The notes: generated by a model not told the origin, from the sequence alone. A DNA stretch of 64,000 nt from Rhodoferax mekongensis (GCF_032191775.1 NZ_CP132507.1:211001-275000); one strand, 5' to 3'; numbered from the stretch's first letter, positions 11,303 to 20,735 are shown. Made by a program: numbers and translations.

Positions 11303-11680
11303 TCAGACTTGCGCAGGCGGGCCGCGGGCAGATGCTGCGTTGGCGAAGCGGACCGGAACACGCTCGGGCAGCGCTGCCGGTTGCGGGCTACGCGCTGCCG
11401 GGCCGGCATGCAGCGCCGCCATAGCCACCGGCAGTGCGCCGGCGGGCAGGCACAAGACGCAGTCCAGCGCGTGGGTCTGCATGCCCGAGGGTGCGCTGTC
11501 TGCGTTGCCGCCGACCGATTCGGCGACGAATGTGACCTTGCCTGCGGTCGTGCAAATCAGCGTCAATGCCTGCGGGTTAACCGCAGGGGCCGCCACCGCT
11601 ACCCCGATGGACAAAGCAAACAACACCAGCATCCAACGGACGATGGAGCGTGCTTCGCGCAGGGATTGGAGGGAGGCCAT
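11303..11680 (-). CDS. DUF2946-family small protein, copper-module associated
   Basis: A 125-residue protein with one N-terminal hydrophobic segment (about residues 16-32), the VNPQALTLICTT block and the paired-cysteine motif LDCVLCLP near residue 75. This is the pattern of DUF2946 proteins, which occur near copper transport and chaperone genes. The C-terminus is Pro/Ala/Arg-rich and low in information. It is first in the same-strand series DUF2946, ycnI, PCu(A)C, with about 120 bp before ycnI. The function is unknown; a role in copper handling is inferred from context. Confidence 0.78.
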   Translation of the reverse strand: MASLQSLREARSIVRWMLVLFALSIGVAVAAPAVNPQALTLICTTAGKVTFVAESVGGNADSAPSGMQTHALDCVLCLPAGALPVAMAALHAGPAARSPQPAALPERVPVRFANAASARGPPAQV

Positions 11681-11800
11681 GGAGGGCGATTATGGACGAG
11701 CCGACGAGCGCGCCCCCGGTCATCGCCCGGAACTTGACCCGCATCAAAGCTTTTGTATCCCGAAGGTAGAACATGACAGGTGCAAACCACAGGAAACACC

Positions 11801-12160
11801 ATGACACACCCCGACCTTCACAGCTACCAGAAACAACTGCTCCAGCAACGCGATGCCTTGCGCGCCCGCCTGAACCAACTGCGCGGAGGCGAACCCAGCC
11901 GGGCTTTGGCCTCGGCGGCGCATTTCAGCGGGCACGAAGATACGCCCGCCCAGGCCAACACCGAGCGCGACTTGGAGCTGGCACTGGACGAGCACGAAAC
12001 GGCCGAACTGCGTCGCATCGATGCCGCGCTGCAGCGCGTGGAGACCGGCACTTACGGCCATTTCGTGGCCTGCGGCACCACCATCCCTGAAGACCGGCTG
12101 CGCGCCACCCCGGACGCTGAGCGCTGCATGGACTGCCAAAGCGCGCTGGAAGACGCCTGA
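11801..12160 (+). CDS. TraR/DksA-family protein with incomplete zinc finger
   Basis: The 119-residue product has the DksA/TraR layout: a helical coiled-coil half, then RRIDAALQRVETGTYGHF, then a C-terminal zinc-finger region with RLRATPDAERCMDCQ. Such proteins bind in the RNA polymerase secondary channel and modulate transcription. The usual four-cysteine finger is reduced to three (Cys91, Cys109, Cys112), with Phe88 where the first cysteine is expected, so zinc binding may be altered or absent. AGGAAA lies about 6 bases upstream of the ATG at 11801. It is divergent from the copper module and upstream of marC. Confidence 0.88.
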   Translation: MTHPDLHSYQKQLLQQRDALRARLNQLRGGEPSRALASAAHFSGHEDTPAQANTERDLELALDEHETAELRRIDAALQRVETGTYGHFVACGTTIPEDRLRATPDAERCMDCQSALEDA

Positions 12161-12241
12161 GGTCCATGCATGCCGGGTCAGCGGGCTGGTATTCTCTGCC
12201 GCTCTCTCCCGAACACGCCGCCAACACCGGCGTTACGCGCC

Positions 12242-12850
12242 ATGATGAATTACACCTTCGCCTCTGCGACCATCCTGCTGATCCTGATTACCGACCCGGT
12301 CGGCAACATCCCGATTTTTGCCAACGCGCTCAAGCATGTAGCACCTGAGCGCCGGCCCAAGGTAATCCTGCGGGAAATTCTGATCGCATTCACGCTGCTC
12401 CTCACCTTCATGTTTGTGGGCGAGAGCTTTTTGCGGGTCATGAACCTGAGCGAACTGTCCTTGCAGATCGGCGGCGGCGTGATCCTGTTTTTGATTGCCC
12501 TGCGCATGGTGTTCCCGCCGGCCGCCACCGCAGAGACAGAGATCAAGACCGAACCGCTGATTGTCCCCCTTGCCATTCCAGCGGTGGCGGGCCCCTCTGC
12601 GCTGGCGACCGTGCTGCTGCTGGTATCCCAGCAACCGGACCGCCGCATGGAGTGGATAGGCGCGCTGTGCGTCACCATGCTGGTCAGCGCCGTCGTGCTG
12701 GTGTCGGCAGAGCGGATTCAGCGCATCATCGGCGACCGTCTGGTGGTCGCTGCCGAGCGGTTGATGGGCTTGGTGCTGGTGTCTGTGGCCATTGAGATGA
12801 TGCTGCGCGGCATCAAGACTTTTGTGCAGCAGGTGGCGGCTGCCACCTGA
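12242..12850 (+). CDS. marC: MarC-family integral membrane protein
   Basis: About 202 residues with six hydrophobic segments. The family signature near the N-terminus is LILITDPVGNIPIF, followed by LREILIAFTLLLTFMFVGE, the QIGGGVILFLIALRMV helix and the mid-protein PLAIPAVAGPSALATVLLL. MarC proteins are inner-membrane proteins of uncertain transport function. Two consecutive ATG codons (12242, 12245) are possible starts. The gene follows the DksA-like gene by about 80 bp. Confidence 0.93.
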   Translation: MMNYTFASATILLILITDPVGNIPIFANALKHVAPERRPKVILREILIAFTLLLTFMFVGESFLRVMNLSELSLQIGGGVILFLIALRMVFPPAATAETEIKTEPLIVPLAIPAVAGPSALATVLLLVSQQPDRRMEWIGALCVTMLVSAVVLVSAERIQRIIGDRLVVAAERLMGLVLVSVAIEMMLRGIKTFVQQVAAAT

Positions 12851-12859
12851 CGCTGCCGC

Positions 12860-13726
12860 TTAACTCGTCAGCCCGAGTCCCCGCGCATGATGGCGCAGGT
12901 GGTCGTCCATGAAGGTGCTGATGAAATAGTAGCCATGGTCGTAGCCCGCATGGCGCCGTAACGTGAGCGGCTGCCCGGCCTTGGCGCAGGCCGCTTCCAG
13001 CAGGTGCGGGTGCAACTGCTCCTCCAAAAACTTGTCCGCCAGCCCCTGGTCCACCAGAATGCCGCCAGGGAATGGCGCACTGGTTTGCGCCTCCATCAAG
13101 GCCACTGCGTCATGAGCCGCCCACAGGCTCTCGTCCTGACCGAAATAGCCGGTGAACGCTTTTTTGCCCCAAGGGCACTGGGTAGGCGCACAAATGGGGG
13201 CAAAGGCAGACAGGGTCTGAAACACACCGGGGTGCCGCTGGGCCAGCGTCAATGCGCCATGCCCGCCCATGGAGTGGCCGAACAGCCCCAGCCGGGCCGC
13301 ATCCACGGGCAGGTCGCGCGCAATGTGCGGCAGCAACTCTTTGATCAGGTAGCTCTCCATGCACCAGTGCCCGCTCCAGGGCGCTCGCGTGGCGTCAAGG
13401 TAAAAGCCGGCGCCCACTCCGAAGTCCCAATGGTCCGCCTCGCCCACCAGCCCCGCACCACGCGGGCTGGTGTCCGGGGTGATGAGCGCCAGCCCCAGCT
13501 CGGCAGCCAAGCGCTGGGCACTCGCCTTGAAGGCAAAGGTTTCTTCGGTACAGGTCAGGCCGGCCAGGTACACCAGCGCAGGCACCGGGCCTACGGACGC
13601 TTGCGGCGGCAGAAACACCCCGAACCGCATGGGCAGGCCGATTTCCTCGGACATGTGTTTGTAAAACCGTTGCACACCACCAAAGCAAGCGTGCTCGCTT
13701 TGCAGTTCAAAAGAGGAATCAGACAT
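12860..13726 (-). CDS. fghA: S-formylglutathione hydrolase
   Basis: The 288-residue serine hydrolase cleaves S-formylglutathione to formate and glutathione, the last step of glutathione-dependent formaldehyde detoxification. It shows the early block PALVYLAGLTCTEETFAFK, the nucleophile elbow LFGHSMGGHGALT (Ser152), VDQGLADKFLEEQL (Asp231) and GYDHGYYFIS (His264). The formaldehyde dehydrogenase partner is not in the window. It is convergent with marC, with only 9 bp between stop codons. A copy of the dispersed repeat begins immediately upstream of its start codon. Confidence 0.96.
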   Translation of the reverse strand: MSDSSFELQSEHACFGGVQRFYKHMSEEIGLPMRFGVFLPPQASVGPVPALVYLAGLTCTEETFAFKASAQRLAAELGLALITPDTSPRGAGLVGEADHWDFGVGAGFYLDATRAPWSGHWCMESYLIKELLPHIARDLPVDAARLGLFGHSMGGHGALTLAQRHPGVFQTLSAFAPICAPTQCPWGKKAFTGYFGQDESLWAAHDAVALMEAQTSAPFPGGILVDQGLADKFLEEQLHPHLLEAACAKAGQPLTLRRHAGYDHGYYFISTFMDDHLRHHARGLGLTS

Positions 13727-13728
13727 GA

Positions 13729-13786
13729 TTTGCTATTAAAAGTAGAGCTGCTCGCGCAATCAATACGGGCGCCATGGGCAAATTAA
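13729..13786 (+). repeat. Dispersed ~55-bp repeat, copy 3 (intergenic)
   Basis: The copy reads TTTGCTATTAAAAGTAGAG, then CTGCTCGCGCA, then ACGGGCGCCATGGGCAAATTA. It fills nearly the whole gap between the fghA start codon and the upstream FAH-family gene, whose stop codon lies within its last bases. Confidence 0.88.
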
Positions 13787-14856
13787 GGGGTCACGTCTTG
13801 GGCCGGACCGGCCTCGGGAACGGATGGGGCCGCGGTACCGCGGGACCGCACGTCCAGAGGCACCACTTCCTGATGGATAGCGCCGAACACGCTGCCTCCG
13901 TCCCGGCCTTTGACTTCGATGCGGATGGTGTCACCGAACTTCATGTACTCAGTGCTGGGCTGGCCATCCTGCAGGGTTTCCATCGCGCGCTTTTCCGCAA
14001 TGCAGCTGTAGCCATGGGGCCATTCCGTGCGGTTCTTGCGGGCCACGCCTTTGTTGCTGACGGTGCCGGAACCGACAATGGTGCCTGCCCGCAAACGGCG
14101 GGTTTTGGCCGCATGGGCAATCAATTGACCGAAGTGAAAGTGCATGTCGCTTCCGGCCTCGCACATGCCGACCTTGCGACCGTTCCAGACGCATTGCACC
14201 GGCAGGTGCACCCGGCCACGTGCCCAAGCCTCGCCCAGCTCATCGGGTGTGACGACCACCGGGGCAAACGCGGTGGCAGGTTTGCTTTTTACAAAGCCGA
14301 AACCCTTGGCCAGTTCATCCGGCACCAGATTACGCAGGGTCACGTCGTTGACCAAGGCCAGCAGGCGCACAGCGTCCAGCGCGCGGTCCGACGCGCAACC
14401 CATGGGTACGTCGCCTGTGATCACTGCCAACTCAGCTTCGAAGTCCACGCCCCATGACTCGCTGGCGCAAACGATCTCTGCATGAGGCCCGGCGAGGTCG
14501 TCGCTGCCACCCTGGTACATCAAGGGGTCGGTCTGGGCACTCTCGGGCATGTCAGCACCCCGTGCCTGACGCACCAGCTCCACATGATTGAGGTAGGCCG
14601 AGCCGTCTAGCCACTGGTAAGCACGCGGCAAAGGTGCCATGCATTGCGCAGGGTCAAACGGAAATGCATGTCGCGCCCTACCCTGGTTGAGCTGGTGGTA
14701 GATGTCTTGCAGCGCGGGGGAAAGGTAGTTCCAGTCGTCCAGCACCTGTTGCAGGCGGTTGGCTATGTGGGTGGCGTAATGCGCCTGGCTCAGATCCCGG
14801 GAGACGACGACCAGCTGGCCATCACGGGAACCGTCCTGATAGGTTGCGAGTTTCAT
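13783..14856 (-). CDS. Fumarylacetoacetate hydrolase (FAH) family protein
   Basis: The 357-residue enzyme resembles the FAH superfamily, which uses Mg2+ or Mn2+ to cleave C-C bonds in acylpyruvates. The metal-ligand core is visible as SWGVDFEAELAVITGDVPMG (E-x-E) with a later aspartate in LLALVNDVTLRNL, and the catalytic-domain blocks GFGFVKSKPATAFAPVVVTP, GTIVGSGTVSNKG and MKFGDTIRIEVKGRDG. The N-terminal MKLATYQDGSRDGQLVVV is typical of the longer aromatic-catabolism members. True fumarylacetoacetase activity cannot be told from other acylpyruvase activities. It is divergent from the DUF3108 pair. Confidence 0.9.
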   Translation of the reverse strand: MKLATYQDGSRDGQLVVVSRDLSQAHYATHIANRLQQVLDDWNYLSPALQDIYHQLNQGRARHAFPFDPAQCMAPLPRAYQWLDGSAYLNHVELVRQARGADMPESAQTDPLMYQGGSDDLAGPHAEIVCASESWGVDFEAELAVITGDVPMGCASDRALDAVRLLALVNDVTLRNLVPDELAKGFGFVKSKPATAFAPVVVTPDELGEAWARGRVHLPVQCVWNGRKVGMCEAGSDMHFHFGQLIAHAAKTRRLRAGTIVGSGTVSNKGVARKNRTEWPHGYSCIAEKRAMETLQDGQPSTEYMKFGDTIRIEVKGRDGGSVFGAIHQEVVPLDVRSRGTAAPSVPEAGPAQDVTP

Positions 14857-14934
14857 GCCGGCATTTTCGCTGGGTTTGGGCGCCAGACGGTTACAAGTGT
14901 CTACCGTACACTGGCCTTTTGCGTTCTATGGAAC

Positions 14935-16053
14935 ATGGCTGCGGCTTTATCCGGGACTCCTTTGCGCCCATCTTTGACCCTTCTGTCCTTGCGAAGCTTT
15001 ATGGCGGTGCTGGCGGCTGTGCTCGCCTTGCATTGGTGGCTGCTCGGCGGTTTTCGGCTCGGGTTATGGCCGGGTGAGTCCGATAGTGCCGGTGAAACGG
15101 TAGCCCCCCTAAGTACCCGCATGATTGCGGCCCCGCAGGATAGTCCGGCACCACAACCGCCGCCCGTTCCGTCGGCACCGGAGCCCACCGCCCCTGCGGT
15201 GAAATCCGTTCCCACGCAACCCAACGGGACAGCAGAGGGCGGACCGGTACAGCCGGCATTGGTGCCTGAATCGCAATCATCCGGCACGGCGGCAGACCCT
15301 CCGCCCGTTAATCACCCTGCCACAGAAAGCGCGACGCTTGCACCACCGGCAGAACCGGCGCCTCCGGTCGCGGAACCGGTAGCCAGCAGCGACCGATTGC
15401 CCCGGTTTGCCTTCCCCCCGCCCGTGGTATTGAATTACGACGTGTTTGGCATGAGCGATGGTCAACAAAATGTGGTGGGCGCGGCCATCACCTGGAAGCA
15501 TGACGGCGAGAACTACCAAGCCAGTCTGGTGGTAACCAAGTTTTTGATCAACTTGCGCCAATGGACAAGCAAAGGCGCACTGACAGCCGCCGGCTTGGCA
15601 CCGGTACGCTTTGGTGAAAAAGGCTTCCGCAGGGCAGAGGTGGCATCCCACTTTGTGCGCGATGAGGGCAGGGTGATTTTCAGCGCCAATTCGGAGCCGG
15701 CCCCTTTGCTGCCGGGGGCGCAGGACTATTTGAGCGTATTCATACAACTTGCCAGCCTCTGGGCGGGCGAACCCAGCCGGCTGACCGCCGGTGACACCCT
15801 ATCGTTCCAGACCATAGGCCCCCGGCAGGCAGAAAGCTGGATGTTTGTGGTGTCGCCCGAAGAGCGCGTCACAGTGCCAGGCGGCAACATGCAGGCCATC
15901 AAACTGACCCGTGAGGCGACCGGCGACTACAGCACCAAAGCCGAAATCTGGCTCGCGCCTCAACTGGCCTACTTGCCTGCCCACATCCGGCTGTCCGAAC
16001 CCAACGGCAATGTGCTGGACATGGTTTGGACAGACAGCCAAATCCCCCAATAA
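14935..16053 (+). CDS. DUF3108 domain protein with proline-rich linker
   Basis: A 372-residue predicted envelope protein with one N-terminal membrane segment (about residues 22-42, FMAVLAAVLALHWWLLGGF) and a Pro/Ala-rich linker of about 110 residues resembling a TonB-like periplasm-spanning region. A C-terminal DUF3108 domain follows (VVLNYDVFGMSDGQ, ITWKHDGENYQASLVVTKF, LGPRQAESWMF-like block, ending GNVLDMVWTDSQ). The start is uncertain; ATG 14935 precedes the hydrophobic segment. A DUF3108 paralogue follows 2 bp after the stop, so the pair is an operon. The function is unknown. Confidence 0.85.
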   Translation: MAAALSGTPLRPSLTLLSLRSFMAVLAAVLALHWWLLGGFRLGLWPGESDSAGETVAPLSTRMIAAPQDSPAPQPPPVPSAPEPTAPAVKSVPTQPNGTAEGGPVQPALVPESQSSGTAADPPPVNHPATESATLAPPAEPAPPVAEPVASSDRLPRFAFPPPVVLNYDVFGMSDGQQNVVGAAITWKHDGENYQASLVVTKFLINLRQWTSKGALTAAGLAPVRFGEKGFRRAEVASHFVRDEGRVIFSANSEPAPLLPGAQDYLSVFIQLASLWAGEPSRLTAGDTLSFQTIGPRQAESWMFVVSPEERVTVPGGNMQAIKLTREATGDYSTKAEIWLAPQLAYLPAHIRLSEPNGNVLDMVWTDSQIPQ

Positions 16054-16055
16054 GC

Positions 16056-16814
16056 ATGACACAGAGAATCCAACTTGGTCTGACAAAACCACTTGCAGCA
16101 TGGGCAATGGCTTTCGCCTTTACCTGCTCGCCGCTGGCCGCACAAACGGCAGCCACGGATGTCGCTATGACCCACAAGGCGCCGGCCCCGGTTCGCATGG
16201 CCTACGACGTAGAGGGCGTGATCTCATCCGCTTACACCGGCACGGCCGAGTTAGTCTGGTCACACGACGGCAAGACCTACCAATCGCAATTGCTGATCCG
16301 CAAATTCGGCCTCACCCTTCAGGCGTGGACCAGTCAAGGCACCTTGACGGAGCGCGGCCTGGAGCCTGACAAGTTCACCAGCAAGCGCCTGGGGCAATCT
16401 GAAATCAATGCACGCTTTCAGCGCAGCGCCGGACGGATTTCCTTCAGCGAGGGAACCCCCGATGCGCTCTTACAGGCCGGCGCCCAGGATCAGCTGAGTG
16501 TGTTTATGCAATTGGCCAGCTTGCTGGCGGGCAACAGCGCACAGGGTGCTGCAGGGAAAAGCATCAGCCTGCAGGCCATCGGGGACCGCTATGCCGAGCA
16601 ATGGACCTTCAAAGCGGGCGCTCCGGAAATGGTCAAGCTTGCTAACGGGCCTGTATCGGCCATCAAGTTCACGCATGAACCCAGTGCAGAACGCAAACAA
16701 AGACTGGAGCTCTGGTACGCACCGAATTTGCAGTTTTTGCCGGTTCGCATCCGCATTACGGAATCCAACGGCGATTACCTGGATTTAGTGTGGGCAAATA
16801 GCCATAACCGTTGA
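16056..16814 (+). CDS. DUF3108 domain periplasmic protein (paralogue of the preceding gene)
   Basis: A 252-residue product with a signal peptide (about residues 1-30, cleavage near PLAA-QTA), then a DUF3108 domain aligning with the preceding protein: AYDVEGVISSAYTGTAELVW, HDGKTYQSQLLIRKFGLTL, AGAQDQLSVFMQLASLLAG and ITESNGDYLDLVWANS. It lacks the long proline-rich linker. The tandem arrangement with a 2-bp gap suggests duplication and cotranscription. The domain is of unknown function and common in Betaproteobacteria. Confidence 0.87.
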   Translation: MTQRIQLGLTKPLAAWAMAFAFTCSPLAAQTAATDVAMTHKAPAPVRMAYDVEGVISSAYTGTAELVWSHDGKTYQSQLLIRKFGLTLQAWTSQGTLTERGLEPDKFTSKRLGQSEINARFQRSAGRISFSEGTPDALLQAGAQDQLSVFMQLASLLAGNSAQGAAGKSISLQAIGDRYAEQWTFKAGAPEMVKLANGPVSAIKFTHEPSAERKQRLELWYAPNLQFLPVRIRITESNGDYLDLVWANSHNR

Positions 16815-16899
16815 GATTTGCACGGACACGCATTTTTGCTGCTACTCTTGAATCGGTGCAGATGGCATCTATTTACGGATCATCTCTCTGAAATCACCT

Positions 16900-17202
16900 A
16901 TGCATACGCTCTACGAATCCGATTCTTTCTCCGTCACGCACATGCTCGCCAACGGCGAAGCCGAGGATCAGGCACCGGAAAAAACCGAGCGCTATCCTCT
17001 GGGCGTACCCAGCCTGGCCCGCCATGGCTTTGAAATCGTGGACAAACGCTCCAACAAAGAGGTGTACCTGGACGGCTCATGGGCCGAACTCTTTCAGCAA
17101 CACATCATGGCCTGGCAGGTGAATACTCCGACCCAGGAAGAGGTGGAAGACACGCTCGAACAGTACGCCGAGCTCGCGCAGACGCCTGTCCAGGTGCACT
17201 GA
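16900..17202 (+). CDS. DUF3567-family small protein
   Basis: A 100-residue acidic protein (MHTLYESDSFSVTHMLANGE..., then HGFEIVDKRSNKEVYLDGSWAELF and VEDTLEQYAELAQTPVQVH). I recognise it as a DUF3567-type protein, a small cytoplasmic family found largely in Burkholderiales and without known function. It has no membrane segment. It lies between the DUF3108 pair and purU on the same strand. Confidence 0.85.
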   Translation: MHTLYESDSFSVTHMLANGEAEDQAPEKTERYPLGVPSLARHGFEIVDKRSNKEVYLDGSWAELFQQHIMAWQVNTPTQEEVEDTLEQYAELAQTPVQVH

Positions 17203-17257
17203 ACGGGCAAGCGGCTCACGGCCTGCCCCCGTTGCGAGGAACTGCGACAATCGGGGG

Positions 17258-18106
17258 ATGAGCCAGACCTACATCCTTACGTTTTCCTGCCCCGACCGCT
17301 TGGGGCTTGTCCACGCTGTTTCGGGTTTTTTGCTGGAACGCGGTGGCAACATTGAAGAAGCAGCCCAGTACAACGACCACGACACGGGCCTGTTTTTCAT
17401 GCGGGTGCAATTCAGCTGCAGTCAAATGAGTCACGCAGAGCTGAAGTCCCAACTGGGCACTTTTGCCGAACCTCTCAAGCTCCAGTGGAACCTGCAGTCC
17501 GTGGCGCAGCCCATGCGCACGGTCATCATGGTCAGCAAAGAAGGCCATTGCCTGAATGACTTGCTATTCCGCTGGAAGAGCGGCCTGCTGCCCTTGGACA
17601 TCCGGGCCATCGTGTCCAACCACCGCGAGTTTTACCAACTCGCCGCCAGCTACAACGTGCCCTTCCACCACATTCCGGTGACTGCAGCCACCAAAGAACA
17701 GGCCGAAGCCAAACAGCTGGAAATCATTGAAGCAGAAGGTGCAGAACTGGTGGTTTTGGCCCGCTACATGCAAATCCTCAGCGACAACATGTGCCGGCAA
17801 CTAAACGGCCGCGCCATCAACATCCACCACAGCTTTCTGCCCAGCTTCAAAGGCGCCAAGCCCTACTACCAGGCCCATGACCGCGGTGTGAAGTTGATTG
17901 GTGCAACCGCCCATTACGTGACGGCAGACTTGGATGAGGGTCCCATCATTGAGCAGGACGTTGCCCGCGTGGACCACAGCCGTACCGTGGAAGACCTGAC
18001 CACACTGGGCCGCGACACCGAAAGCCAGGTGCTGGCTCGCGCAGTCAAATGGCATAGCGAACACCGCGTGCTCTTGAATGGCCACAAGACCGTGATCTTC
18101 CGGTAA
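17258..18106 (+). CDS. purU: Formyltetrahydrofolate deformylase PurU
   Basis: PurU hydrolyses 10-formyltetrahydrofolate to formate and THF, balancing one-carbon pools and supplying formate, for example to PurT (encoded at 40765). The 282-residue product has an N-terminal ACT domain (FSCPDRLGLVHAVSGFLLERGGNI). A formyltransferase-like catalytic domain follows, with AIVSNHREFYQLAASYNVPF, LARYMQILSDNMC, INIHHSFLPSFKGAKPYYQA (catalytic histidine) and GATAHYVTADLDEGPIIEQD (catalytic aspartate). Length and domain order are canonical. A strong terminator follows. Confidence 0.97.
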   Translation: MSQTYILTFSCPDRLGLVHAVSGFLLERGGNIEEAAQYNDHDTGLFFMRVQFSCSQMSHAELKSQLGTFAEPLKLQWNLQSVAQPMRTVIMVSKEGHCLNDLLFRWKSGLLPLDIRAIVSNHREFYQLAASYNVPFHHIPVTAATKEQAEAKQLEIIEAEGAELVVLARYMQILSDNMCRQLNGRAINIHHSFLPSFKGAKPYYQAHDRGVKLIGATAHYVTADLDEGPIIEQDVARVDHSRTVEDLTTLGRDTESQVLARAVKWHSEHRVLLNGHKTVIFR

Positions 18107-18121
18107 GGAATCATCGGATGC

Positions 18122-18150
18122 AAAAACGGCGGCCCAAGGCCGCCGTTTTT
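18122..18150. terminator. Bidirectional terminator between purU and the third chemoreceptor
   Basis: A perfect 13-bp inverted repeat, AAAAACGGCGGCC (loop CAA) GGCCGCCGTTTTT, begins 16 bp after the purU stop codon and 20 bp from the convergent chemoreceptor stop. The A and T tracts serve both directions. Confidence 0.94.
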
Positions 18151-18169
18151 GTTGATACCTACGGTGGGC

Positions 18170-19834
18170 TTAACTGCGCAAGTGGAAGCGCCCGACCAGC
18201 TGATCCAGAGACTGCGCCTGTTCATCCAGCGATTGCGCTGCGGCGGCAGCTTCTTCGACCAGTGCAGCGTTCTGCTGGGTGCTGTCGTCCAACTGCGCGA
18301 CCGCCCGGTTGATCTCTTCAATTCCGTGGCTCTGCTGGGCCGAGGCACCGGAAATTTCTTCCATCACCGCGCTGGTTTGTTGAACGGTGTCCGCCATTTC
18401 ACTGATGGTCTGGCCGGCTTTGCTCGCCAGCTCTGCACCTTCTTTCACTTGGCGCGTGGACTCTTCGATCAGTGCATTGATTTCACGGGCCGCCTTGGCA
18501 CTGCGTTCCGCGAGCGAGCGCACCTCTTGCGCCACCACCGCGAAACCACGCCCCTGCTCCCCGGCGTGTGCAGCCTCGACCGCTGCATTGAGCGCCAGGA
18601 TATTGGTCTGGAACGCAATGCCCTCGATCACACTGATGTTGCCGTGGATGGCCTGGGTGCTCTTGCTGATCTTCTCCATGGTGCTGACGACGTCAGCGAC
18701 TACTTCGCCACCCAAACGGGCTGAGCGGCTGGCATTGCCGGAAAGTTGTGCAGCCTCCGCAGCGCTTTCTGCATAGCGCCGGGTAAGCGCAGCCATTTGC
18801 TCCACATTGGTGCTTGTTTTTTCGAGCGATGCACTTTGTTGCTCCGTCCGCTGTGACAAGTCCAGGTTCCCCATGGAGATCTCGCGTGAGGCATTCGCCA
18901 CTTGCTTGGAGCTGTCTGCAATGTCACGCATGGTGTCAGACAACTTCATCTGCATGTCACGCAGCGAATAGAGCAAACTGTCGTTATCTTTGGGTGCGAG
19001 CTGGATTTGCATCGTCAGATCGCCATCCGCGATCCGGCTGGCAATGGACTTGGCGTAAGCTGGTTCACCGCCCAGTTGGCGGGAGAGGCGCCCCGTAACC
19101 CACGCGCTGATGACCAGCGACAGAATCAGCAGCAGCACCATGATGCCGACCACCCACATCTGGGAGGACTTGTAGATCTGGCCGGCATTTTCAATGGTGG
19201 CCTTGGCAGACTGTGCGCGCTGCTCCACCAAGGTATCGACCAGTTTTTCCAGTTTGCGGGTATCATTGAGCAAACGGGCGTCTTCGGTAGGAACGTCGGT
19301 GCTCATCTGCATCAAGTCCAGCGGTTGCTCCTTCACGAGAGCGATATAGGCGCTTTGACGTTTAGCCCACTTGCCCATGGCCTCAATCAATTCCTGGCTG
19401 GTTGCAATGGTTTCCTCAGAGGTCGACAAGCCCTTGATGATGTCCAAGCGCTTTGCAATATCACCCAGGCTGGTTTCAATGGCGGCACCCAAGGTGTTGC
19501 GTTCAGCCGCAGTGGTGGCTGTTAGCAACTGGGTCTGGGCGCGACTAGCACGTAAGATCAGGCCGCGCGCCTCTTCGGCAGCTTGGCCGGCTGCGTATTC
19601 CTGTTCATAAATGGCCTTGGTGGACGCATTCAAGCGGCCCATTTGGAACAGGGAAAACACGCCAATGACCACCGCCCCCAACAACACACTGGCGAATGCG
19701 AGCCACAAGCTGGAGCGCACCGTCATGTTTTCCAGCGCGGTGATGCGAGTGCGCTGATACGGCGCGGGCTCGGGGACGCCACTCTCTCCAACGACGGAAA
19801 CGGGTGATTCGTTCACGATGGCAACGTTATTCAT
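18170..19834 (-). CDS. Methyl-accepting chemotaxis protein
   Basis: A 554-residue chemoreceptor with an unusually long N-terminal cytoplasmic lead (about 45 residues) before the first membrane segment ([22 protein letters not shown]). A periplasmic helical domain of about 150 residues, a second membrane segment ([20 protein letters not shown]), HAMP and a signalling hairpin follow. The hairpin tip motif is the slightly divergent [19 protein letters not shown] with [18 protein letters not shown]. It ends VGRFHLRS with no tether. ATG 19834 is preferred because AGAGGG precedes it by about 8 bases. psd lies 60 bp upstream on the same strand. Confidence 0.94.
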   Translation of the reverse strand: MNNVAIVNESPVSVVGESGVPEPAPYQRTRITALENMTVRSSLWLAFASVLLGAVVIGVFSLFQMGRLNASTKAIYEQEYAAGQAAEEARGLILRASRAQTQLLTATTAAERNTLGAAIETSLGDIAKRLDIIKGLSTSEETIATSQELIEAMGKWAKRQSAYIALVKEQPLDLMQMSTDVPTEDARLLNDTRKLEKLVDTLVEQRAQSAKATIENAGQIYKSSQMWVVGIMVLLLILSLVISAWVTGRLSRQLGGEPAYAKSIASRIADGDLTMQIQLAPKDNDSLLYSLRDMQMKLSDTMRDIADSSKQVANASREISMGNLDLSQRTEQQSASLEKTSTNVEQMAALTRRYAESAAEAAQLSGNASRSARLGGEVVADVVSTMEKISKSTQAIHGNISVIEGIAFQTNILALNAAVEAAHAGEQGRGFAVVAQEVRSLAERSAKAAREINALIEESTRQVKEGAELASKAGQTISEMADTVQQTSAVMEEISGASAQQSHGIEEINRAVAQLDDSTQQNAALVEEAAAAAQSLDEQAQSLDQLVGRFHLRS

Positions 19835-19895
19835 ACTTTCCCTCTTTGGGGTTTCAAAAAACTCAGGATACTGAATTTCAGCCCCTTTTGCTCGC

Positions 19896-20735
19896 CTAAA
19901 TACCCATACTTTCACCCAGCTGTACAGGTTTGGCCGGCGCCCAATCCGGATTGAAATTCAGTGCGTCCTTGCGGAACAGCAAGACCACGGTCGATCCAAG
20001 CAAGAACCGGCCCATCTCTTCGCCCTGTTTCAACACTACCTTGCCAGCGTCATAGCGCCACTCGGTCACCTGCGGCAAGCGCGGAGGATTCACCACCCCG
20101 TGCCAGGTGGTAGCCATGCTGCCCACCACGGTGGCGCCGACCAGGGTCAGCACAAATTCGCCATAAGGTGAATCAAACACGCACACCACTCGCTCGTTGC
20201 GGGCAAACAAGCCCGGCACGCCACGCGCAGTCGTGGGGTTGACCGAGAACAAATCGCCCGGCACATAGATCATGCGGCGTAACTCACCATCACACGGCAT
20301 GTGAATGCGGTGGTAGTCCCGTGGGCTCAGATAGATGGTGGCGAAAGTTCCGTTGTCAAACTGCGCCGCCAATTGGGCATCGCCTCCGACCAGTGCGGTG
20401 CTGCTGTAGCGATGACCTTTGGCTTGAAAAATTTGGTCTTTGTCGATCGCGCCGAACTGGCTGATGGCGCCATCCACAGGACACACAAAAGGCACGTTGG
20501 CCAGCGGACGGGCACCCGGTTTCAGGGCCCGCGTGAAGAATTCGTTGAATGTGGGGTAGGCCGCGGGATCGGGGTTGGCCGCTTCGGCCATGTTTACCTT
20601 GTATTTCCCGATGAACCAGCGGATCAGTGCCGTGGTGGCTTTGCCGCCCCGTGCACCGGCAATCACCCCTGCAAAGGCGGTCAGTGCTTTTTTGGGGAGA
20701 AGGTATTGCGGGAGTACAGCGAGGGCGTCGGACAC
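19896..20735 (-). CDS. psd: Phosphatidylserine decarboxylase proenzyme
   Basis: Psd converts phosphatidylserine to phosphatidylethanolamine at the inner membrane and self-cleaves to form a pyruvoyl cofactor. The 279-residue proenzyme carries the cleavage motif [11 protein letters not shown], with the pyruvoyl-forming Ser at residue 248. It also shows [26 protein letters not shown] and [19 protein letters not shown], which are diagnostic of the bacterial family. The start codon is GTG, with GGGAG about 7 bases upstream. Confidence 0.97.
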   Translation of the reverse strand: MSDALAVLPQYLLPKKALTAFAGVIAGARGGKATTALIRWFIGKYKVNMAEAANPDPAAYPTFNEFFTRALKPGARPLANVPFVCPVDGAISQFGAIDKDQIFQAKGHRYSSTALVGGDAQLAAQFDNGTFATIYLSPRDYHRIHMPCDGELRRMIYVPGDLFSVNPTTARGVPGLFARNERVVCVFDSPYGEFVLTLVGATVVGSMATTWHGVVNPPRLPQVTEWRYDAGKVVLKQGEEMGRFLLGSTVVLLFRKDALNFNPDWAPAKPVQLGESMGI

